Assembly (NCBI RefSeq): GCF_022651205.1
Contig: NZ_JALCQI010000002.1
Span: 1-64,000 of the forward strand
Direction of reading: 5' to 3'
From: Limosilactobacillus sp.
GTDB taxonomy: Bacteria; Bacillota; Bacilli; Lactobacillales; Lactobacillaceae
Length of the DNA: 64,000 nt
Under the pieces are notes generated by a model. It had not been told where the DNA came from. It saw nothing but the letters and a program-made list of their open reading frames with translations, and searched no databases. The position numbers and the translations under genes were made by a program. Shown piece by piece: positions 59,427-64,000 of the stretch; within the stretch, counting starts at the first letter, position 1, and each line of letters begins with the position of its first letter.

Positions 59427-60135
59427 AATTCTGCCTGGTTTCACCCGGATGAAGCTTCTGCCAGTTTGCTTCTGCTTCAGTAATCCGCAAGTAGTGAGGC
59501 ACCATTGAATCAATATCAGACACCGGTTGAGCATTTTCACCAGCAAGTGCTAATTGATACGTGGAAGGAATAGCAAACGGTCGCGGAGCAATTTCAACAT
59601 TAGCAGGCATCTCACCCATCGCTTTCTTGATCCGGTCGGTTAAGTGGCCCACTAATAAGATCGGTTGCTTCAACTCTGCAAGCTGCTGTAACAAATCTTT
59701 CATTGCTAGGTGTTGGTCAGCAATCCGATTAACTAACTTGTCGTCCTGCCACTGGTAGGCACCCGCGAAGACATTCCCCCGACGAGCATCAAAGAAGGGC
59801 ACAATTACTTCTTTAGTAGTTGGAACAACATTCCGTGCTAATACTTCGAGGCTCGAAACGCCCACTAATTCCTTATTTAAAGTATCAGCAAGCACCTTCG
59901 CTGTTGAAACCGCAATCCGGATTCCAGTATAAGAGCCGGGGCCTTGGGCTACAACAATTCGGTCAACTTCTTCCGGTTGCCACTTTACTAACTTAAAGAG
60001 CTTATTAATTGCTGGCATTAGGTAAATACTGTGATTACGAACCATGTTTAATGTTTCGGTTGCAAGCAGCTGATCATCCTCAACGACAGCAACACTCATT
60101 GGGTGGTTCGATGTATCGATGGCAAGTATCTTCAT
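59410..60135 (-). CDS. tsaB: tRNA threonylcarbamoyladenosine biosynthesis protein TsaB
   Basis: 241 aa. LAIDTSNHPMSVAVVEDDQ and VAQGPGSYTGIRIAVSTAK (phosphate loop) mark the ASKHA protein that partners TsaD. Started at MKILAIDTS; two upstream Met codons are possible but the GAAAGG site suits this or the second Met. First gene of the operon. Confidence 0.96.
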   Translation of the reverse strand: MKILAIDTSNHPMSVAVVEDDQLLATETLNMVRNHSIYLMPAINKLFKLVKWQPEEVDRIVVAQGPGSYTGIRIAVSTAKVLADTLNKELVGVSSLEVLARNVVPTTKEVIVPFFDARRGNVFAGAYQWQDDKLVNRIADQHLAMKDLLQQLAELKQPILLVGHLTDRIKKAMGEMPANVEIAPRPFAIPSTYQLALAGENAQPVSDIDSMVPHYLRITEAEANWQKLHPGETRQNYVREV

Positions 60136-60230
60136 TTTTTCGTTCATCCTTTCAATCAACTAACATCTTATCACACCAGCACTTTTTTGCATTAAATTTC
60201 AACTATCTTTCAATAAGGAAAATCAACAGA

Positions 60231-60267
60231 TATACGCATTTACAACTACGCTTAAATCGTATATACT
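60231..60267 (+). promoter_or_regulatory. Promoter and putative operator of higBA
   Basis: TTTACA (60239-60244), 17 nt, TATACT (60262-60267). Inverted repeat TATACGCATTT (60231-60241) ... TAAATCGTATA (60253-60263) spans the promoter, a likely HigA operator. Confidence 0.7.
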
Positions 60268-60284
60268 AAATGTGGAGGATGATA

Positions 60285-60674
60285 ATGAACACGAAAGTTA
60301 AATTTGTTTTTAGTCGTGCTTTTATGGAAGAATGGTTTTCCTGTGGTTTGACCAAGGAAAATCGACAAGAATTAATCGACAATATTTCATATTATTTAAG
60401 TAATGCGCCTGATAATAATCACGGCAAGAAATTTCCAGGAGAAATTATTGAAGGGACAGGGGGAGCAATTAAATATCGCTTTACCCCGGAAGATTATCAT
60501 AAAGGAAAAAGTGGGAGTTTTCGAACTATTTATTTTGTTTATGATGTTTCTATTAATCACCTATTTTTCCTAACTGTTTACCCCAAGAATAGAAAAGCTT
60601 CTTTATCTAAGCGAGAAAAACATGCAATTAAGAAATTTATTGAAAATAGTAAACGCAAACGAAAGGAGAAATAA
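60285..60674 (+). CDS. higB: HigB/RelE-type toxin
   Basis: 129 aa. KVKFVFSRAFMEEWFSCGLT, then GAIKYRFTPEDYHKGKSGSF, RTIYFVYDV and FFLTVYPKNRKASLSK fit the RelE/HigB (often called RelE-like mRNA interferase) fold with a basic C-terminus. ATG is 6 nt after GGAGG; toxin precedes antitoxin, as usual in higBA. Noticeably AT-richer than its neighbours, suggesting transfer. Confidence 0.82.
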   Translation: MNTKVKFVFSRAFMEEWFSCGLTKENRQELIDNISYYLSNAPDNNHGKKFPGEIIEGTGGAIKYRFTPEDYHKGKSGSFRTIYFVYDVSINHLFFLTVYPKNRKASLSKREKHAIKKFIENSKRKRKEK

Positions 60675-60676
60675 TT

Positions 60677-60979
60677 ATGGCATCTGTCATTGAGGATTCA
60701 TTAAAAGAATATCAAAATTTTTTAAATGGTGAAAAAGCTGATGTCGATATTGTTGAAACAACTATTCCTGTTAAACCTGAATTTAATAGTACTACTATTA
60801 AAGATTTACGAAAAAAAATTAACGTTACTCAAAAGGGATTAGCTAATTTAATTGGCGTTTCTACTAGAACAGTTGAATCATGGGAAATGGATAGAACCGA
60901 GCCTAATCGTTCCTCACAAAAATTGCTAACACTTTTAACTAGAGATACTTCATTAGTAAACGAATTGAGATTAATTTAA
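60677..60979 (+). CDS. higA: HigA-type antitoxin with XRE helix-turn-helix
   Basis: 100 aa. A loose N-terminal half (toxin binding) and a C-terminal HTH: IKDLRKKINVTQKGLANLIG then VSTRTVESWEMDRTEPN. Two bases after the higB stop, with AAAGGAG. AT-rich like higB. Represses its operon through the palindrome upstream (inferred). Confidence 0.88.
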   Translation: MASVIEDSLKEYQNFLNGEKADVDIVETTIPVKPEFNSTTIKDLRKKINVTQKGLANLIGVSTRTVESWEMDRTEPNRSSQKLLTLLTRDTSLVNELRLI

Positions 60980-61002
60980 TTCAAAATAAAAGCTTAGTAC
61001 AA

Positions 61003-61160
61003 GAAGCTGGGAATTAACTTTCTCGGAGGGACGGTTGACTAACCTAGAACGATGAATGATGATGAAATCATCAGAATCGTTCGTAGCCGAATAGGCTTGC
61101 TTCGCTGCGTTAGGCTCGAGTCCCTCAGTTAATTCTCGCGATTAGACTCTGTAAGTTCGG
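61003..61160 (+). repeat. Family C structured element, copy C2
   Basis: Begins GAAGCTGG. Stem 1 GAATTAACT/AGTTAATTC (61011-61019 with 61127-61135), stem 2 GAGGGAC/GTCCCTC (61026-61032 with 61120-61126), then CTAAC/GTTAG and the near-invariant core GAACGATGAATGATG...TCATCAGAATCGTTC. A 24-nt insertion relative to C1 lies around 61086-61110. Ends ATTAGACTCTGTAAGTTCGG. Confidence 0.8.
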
Positions 61161-61182
61161 AGATCACTAAGTATATTTAAAG

Positions 61183-61219
61183 GGTGAGAAAAAACGTTTA
61201 GTTTTTTCTCACCTTCTTT
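61183..61219 (+). terminator. Terminator downstream of higBA and element C2
   Basis: GGTGAGAAAAAAC and GTTTTTTCTCACC are exact complements around GTTTA; TTCTTTTTT follows. Confidence 0.9.
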
Positions 61220-61230
61220 TTTAATAACAA

Positions 61231-61268
61231 AAAGTAACACCTAGCTCCCCCAGCTAAACGTTACTTTT
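61231..61268 (-). terminator. Terminator of galE
   Basis: Minus strand AAAGTAACGTTTAGCT / AGCTAGGTGTTACTTT hairpin followed by TTGTTATT. Confidence 0.75.
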
Positions 61269-61307
61269 CGAGGTTTATTATTATGAATGTATTTCTAAGC
61301 TTATAAC

Positions 61308-62303
61308 TTAGTCACGATCATCGTAACCTTTTGGATGAGTAGAGTGCCACTTCCAAGCGGTTGCAATAATGTCATGAACATCATCGTACTTTGGATCCCA
61401 GCCGAGGACATTCCGTGCCTTATCACTAGCGGCAACTAATGAATCAGGGTCTCCTGGACGACGTGGAGCAATCTTTGCTGGAATTGGTTCTCCAGTAACT
61501 TCACGAGCAGCTTCAAGCATCTGCTTGTTGGAGAAACCAGTTGATGAACCAAGGTTGAAGGCGTTACTTTCGTTACCGGCTTCAAGGTACTTAATTGCCA
61601 AGATATGAGCATCAGCTAAGTCCATAACATGAACATAGTCACGAACATTGGTTCCGTCTGGTGTATTGTAGTCGTCACCAAAAATACTCAATTCTTTCCG
61701 CTTTCCTTGAGCAACTTGGAGAATGATAGGAACTAAGTGTGTTTCAGGACCGTGGTCTTCACCAATGGTTCCATCTGGAGCGGCACCAGCAACGTTGAAG
61801 TAACGAAGGGCAACGAACTTAATGCCATAAGCCTTGTCAGCCCAGTGCATCATCTTTTCCATCATTAACTTACTCAAGCCGTATGGGTTGATTGGGTTTT
61901 GTGGATCAGTTTCCTTAATTGGCATGTGTTCTGGAACACCATAAGTAGCAGCTGTTGAACTGAAGACAATGTACTTGATGTTGTGGTCACGCATTGCTTC
62001 AAGCAAAGTGATCATTCCACCAGTATTGTTGTCAAAGTACTTCAAAGGCTTACTCATTGATTCAGGAACAATTGAAAAGGCTGCAAAGTGAACAACCGCT
62101 TCAATATCTTCGTTATCAAAGATTTTGTCCAAGAACTTCCGGTCACGAATGTCACCTTCGTAGAATTTTGCCTTTGGATTAATTGCGTCACGGTGACCTG
62201 TAGAAAGGTTATCAGCAACGACAACTTCTTGACCGTGTTCAACTAAGTCCTTAACCATGTGTGAACCGATATAACCGGCACCACCAGCAACTAAAATTGC
62301 CAT
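61308..62303 (-). CDS. galE: UDP-glucose 4-epimerase
   Basis: 331 aa. Rossmann motif [16 protein letters not shown], catalytic YGLSK (in [12 protein letters not shown]), FSSTAATYG, and RYFNVAGA. It interconverts UDP-glucose and UDP-galactose for surface glycans or galactose use. Stands apart from any gal operon; a perfect cre site lies about 130 bp upstream. RBS AAGGAGG. Confidence 0.96.
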   Translation of the reverse strand: MAILVAGGAGYIGSHMVKDLVEHGQEVVVADNLSTGHRDAINPKAKFYEGDIRDRKFLDKIFDNEDIEAVVHFAAFSIVPESMSKPLKYFDNNTGGMITLLEAMRDHNIKYIVFSSTAATYGVPEHMPIKETDPQNPINPYGLSKLMMEKMMHWADKAYGIKFVALRYFNVAGAAPDGTIGEDHGPETHLVPIILQVAQGKRKELSIFGDDYNTPDGTNVRDYVHVMDLADAHILAIKYLEAGNESNAFNLGSSTGFSNKQMLEAAREVTGEPIPAKIAPRRPGDPDSLVAASDKARNVLGWDPKYDDVHDIIATAWKWHSTHPKGYDDRD

Positions 62304-62371
62304 GTTGTTTCCTCCTTATACGACAACATCTGCTAATACCAGATTGTCTATTATTTCCTTGTTCAACTATG

Positions 62372-62400
62372 ATTGTAGCACTTTTATAATTGGCCGTTTA
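62372..62400 (-). promoter_or_regulatory. Probable galE promoter
   Basis: Minus strand TACAAT (-10, 62372-62377) with weak -35 TAAACG (62395-62400) at 17 nt; the weak -35 would fit an activated promoter. Confidence 0.45.
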
Positions 62401-62429
62401 GTAAAATTAAGTAAAATTTTAGTAAATAA

Positions 62430-62443
62430 TGTAACCGATTACA
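62430..62443. promoter_or_regulatory. cre site upstream of galE
   Basis: TGTAACCGATTACA matches TGWAANCGNTNWCA at every position and is palindromic. It overlaps the ppx stop codon. Confidence 0.65.
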
Positions 62444-63404
62444 GAGTGAATAACTTTTCGAGGCTTGTTTCATGTTCAAGGTAGCGGAAAAGTAGTCCTT
62501 CACGTAACCCACTGTTACTAAATTGAATTAGTTTGATTTGGTGTTGACGCACTATGCTCATCAACGGTAAAAGGCCACCAATAATAACATCCGCACGTCC
62601 TTTATTCACTCCCCGGATCTTTGCCCGCTCACTCTTCGTGCATTTTAAAAGCTGGTACATAATTTCAAAGGCCTCATCAGCATTCATCGTTAGACCATGA
62701 ACCGGGGCAACTCGATCGGAGCTAGCTGCTTGTCGCCAACGATAAATCTTTGCTAATGCTCGGTTACAACCACCAAGGGCAATCACTTTACCGTGGCGGA
62801 CCCGATTGAGCCAATTCTTCTTACTAAGGGCGCGATCAACCCTTACAACTGCATTGAAGAGATCTGGCGCACTTACTAGATCACCCAAATTATATTGTTG
62901 TGAAAGGAGAACCGAACCTAGGGGAATGCTAACAACTTCTTCAGCCTGACCGTCCTTAACCAGGATAATTTCCATACTGGCACCACCGGTATCTAGGATC
63001 ACCCCATCATCTATTGCTAAGGTCCGACTTACACCAATATAGTCAAGGTAGGCCTCCTGTTCACCAGAAATCACGTGAATTACAAAACCAGTTTGTTCCT
63101 GAACCTGTTTTAGGAATTCGGTTTGGTTCTGTGCCTGACGAGTAGCAGCCGTTGCAACAGCCAAGATCTTAAGGTTCTTATACTGATCGCAAATCTGCCG
63201 AAATTCGTTCAAAGCTTTAAGGGTTCGTTTAATCGGCTCTGGCTGCAAAACCTTTTCCGGACCCATATCAGACGAAAGACGGACATACCGTTTCTCATAT
63301 TGCTTTGTCTGGTATGAACCATCAGGATTAATTTGATCAATCTTTAATCGGACCGAATTTGATCCAAGATCAATGATTGCCAAGTATTTAGAGTCCTTAC
63401 TCAT
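62439..63404 (-). CDS. ppx: Exopolyphosphatase (Ppx/GppA family)
   Basis: 321 aa. ASKHA phosphatase: AIIDLGSNSVRLKI, VISGEQEAYLDYIGV and GVILDTGGASMEI. It hydrolyses polyphosphate or pppGpp. ATG overlaps the ppk end by 8 nt (ATGAGTAA), so ppk-ppx are coupled, the usual Firmicutes pair. Confidence 0.93.
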   Translation of the reverse strand: MSKDSKYLAIIDLGSNSVRLKIDQINPDGSYQTKQYEKRYVRLSSDMGPEKVLQPEPIKRTLKALNEFRQICDQYKNLKILAVATAATRQAQNQTEFLKQVQEQTGFVIHVISGEQEAYLDYIGVSRTLAIDDGVILDTGGASMEIILVKDGQAEEVVSIPLGSVLLSQQYNLGDLVSAPDLFNAVVRVDRALSKKNWLNRVRHGKVIALGGCNRALAKIYRWRQAASSDRVAPVHGLTMNADEAFEIMYQLLKCTKSERAKIRGVNKGRADVIIGGLLPLMSIVRQHQIKLIQFSNSGLREGLLFRYLEHETSLEKLFTL

Positions 63405-64000
63405 GACGTTCATCCTTCCGTGAATCCAGGTGCAGGCTAGGGACATGACGACTTAGTGTTTCAAAGACGTTTGAAAAGTGCCGCTTTGATTTTTCATGGT
63501 GCTTAGTTTGCTTACTTTCAACATTTGCCCGTTGAACAAAGAACTCTTGAGCATTAAATGGCTCTTCGTCATGATTGTCGATCCGTTCATAGTGATCGCC
63601 AACAAGGATCCGGGACTTAACATTGTCCTTCCACATATCATCAAGGATTGAAATTGCTTTGGCCTTCGCGTCGGCTTGCTCAACTGGGAAAAGCTCTTCT
63701 ACACGCCGATTAAGGTTCCGGGTCATCATATCAGCACTTGCCAAGTAAATCTCTTCGTTACCATTGCCCTCAAAATAGTAAATTCGAGAGTGTTCAAGGA
63801 ACCGGCCAACAATCGAATGAACTTCGATATTACCGTGAAGTTCTGGAAGATCGTTCCGCAAACAAGTAATTCCCCGAACAATTAACTGCACCTTAACACC
63901 CTTAGCAGCTGCATCGTAAAGGTGAGCAATGATTTGCTTATCAGAAAGTGAGTTCATCTTCATCCGAATTAGGGCTGGATTGCCACTCTCAGCAATTTTA
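63397..64000 (-). CDS. ppk1: Polyphosphate kinase, C-terminal part (runs off the window)
   Basis: The frame runs unbroken from 64000 to the TAA at 63397. Visible are KIAESGNPALIRMKMNSLSD, KGVKVQLIVRGITCL (phosphohistidine/HKD-type domain) and IYLASADMMTRNLNRRVEEL, all typical of the C-terminal domains of Ppk1, which makes polyphosphate from ATP. An unusually charged tail (SKQTKHHEKSKRHFSN) extends the C-terminus. Confidence 0.93.
   Translation of the reverse strand, partial: KIAESGNPALIRMKMNSLSDKQIIAHLYDAAAKGVKVQLIVRGITCLRNDLPELHGNIEVHSIVGRFLEHSRIYYFEGNGNEEIYLASADMMTRNLNRRVEELFPVEQADAKAKAISILDDMWKDNVKSRILVGDHYERIDNHDEEPFNAQEFFVQRANVESKQTKHHEKSKRHFSNVFETLSRHVPSLHLDSRKDERHE

Overview
The window is a low-to-mid GC Firmicutes chromosome segment. 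Gene order, a YSIRK/LPXTG mucus-binding-type adhesin, a PUA-less ProB, CtsR/HrcA and CcpA sites and strong Shine-Dalgarno sequences point to a heterofermentative lactobacillus, most likely the genus Limosilactobacillus. Species assignment is inference. Nearly everything is core chromosome. There are no rRNA genes, IS transposases, prophage or CRISPR.

Layout. 1-4.5 kb (minus): start of RNase R, an esterase, secG, a ClC chloride transporter and an amino-acid permease. 4.5-9.5 kb (minus): glycolytic cluster gapA-pgk-tpiA-eno, with a perfect cre site upstream and no cggR. 9.5-10.5 kb: tRNA-Arg(CCG), a 43-aa basic protein, and a small autonomous transcript encoding 36 aa. 10.5-19.2 kb: clpP (CtsR box plus CIRCE-like element), then whiA, yvcK, rapZ, uvrA and uvrB on minus. 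19.5-25.7 kb: LtaS-like sulfatase, phosphoglucomutase and a two-part glycosyltransferase. 25.7-31.7 kb (minus): trxB, galU, gpsA, lgt, hprK, a YvlD-type membrane protein and PspC. 31.7-38.9 kb: prfB with its programmed frameshift, secA, hpf, comFC, comFA and yigZ. 38.9-43.1 kb: a small membrane protein, a KimA-like potassium transporter and an APC permease. 43.3-48.8 kb: the 1819-aa adhesin. 49-55 kb: groEL-groES (CIRCE plus CtsR), a RelB/MazF-like toxin-antitoxin pair, rex and an ABC-F ATPase. 55-57.8 kb: proline operon proB-proA under a T-box whose apparent specifier is a proline codon. 57.8-64 kb: tsaD-rimI-tsaB, higBA, galE, ppx and the end of ppk.

The most unusual content lies between genes. 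Five intergenic islands (about 14.08, 26.9-27.2, 39.2-39.6, 51.1-51.3 and 56.0-56.4 kb) carry copies of a roughly 105-130 nt hairpin element, called family A here. Its stems change in sequence but stay complementary from copy to copy, while its ends (AGAGTG... and ...CTATGTTGCAGTAG) are conserved. It is mixed with a second repeat, family B, that shares an end sequence. A separate element, family C, occurs twice (22.51-22.64 and 61.00-61.16 kb), again with covarying outer stems. Each C copy lies downstream of a gene in its sense orientation. Such compensatory change suggests selection on folded RNA or single-stranded DNA and is the best candidate here for something not described before.

Functionally the window joins glycolysis and catabolite control (gap operon, hprK, two cre sites), envelope building (galU, pgcA, galE, lgt, LtaS-like protein, glycosyltransferase, adhesin), proteostasis (clpP, groESL, hpf, secA), redox control (rex, trxB), DNA repair and DNA uptake.
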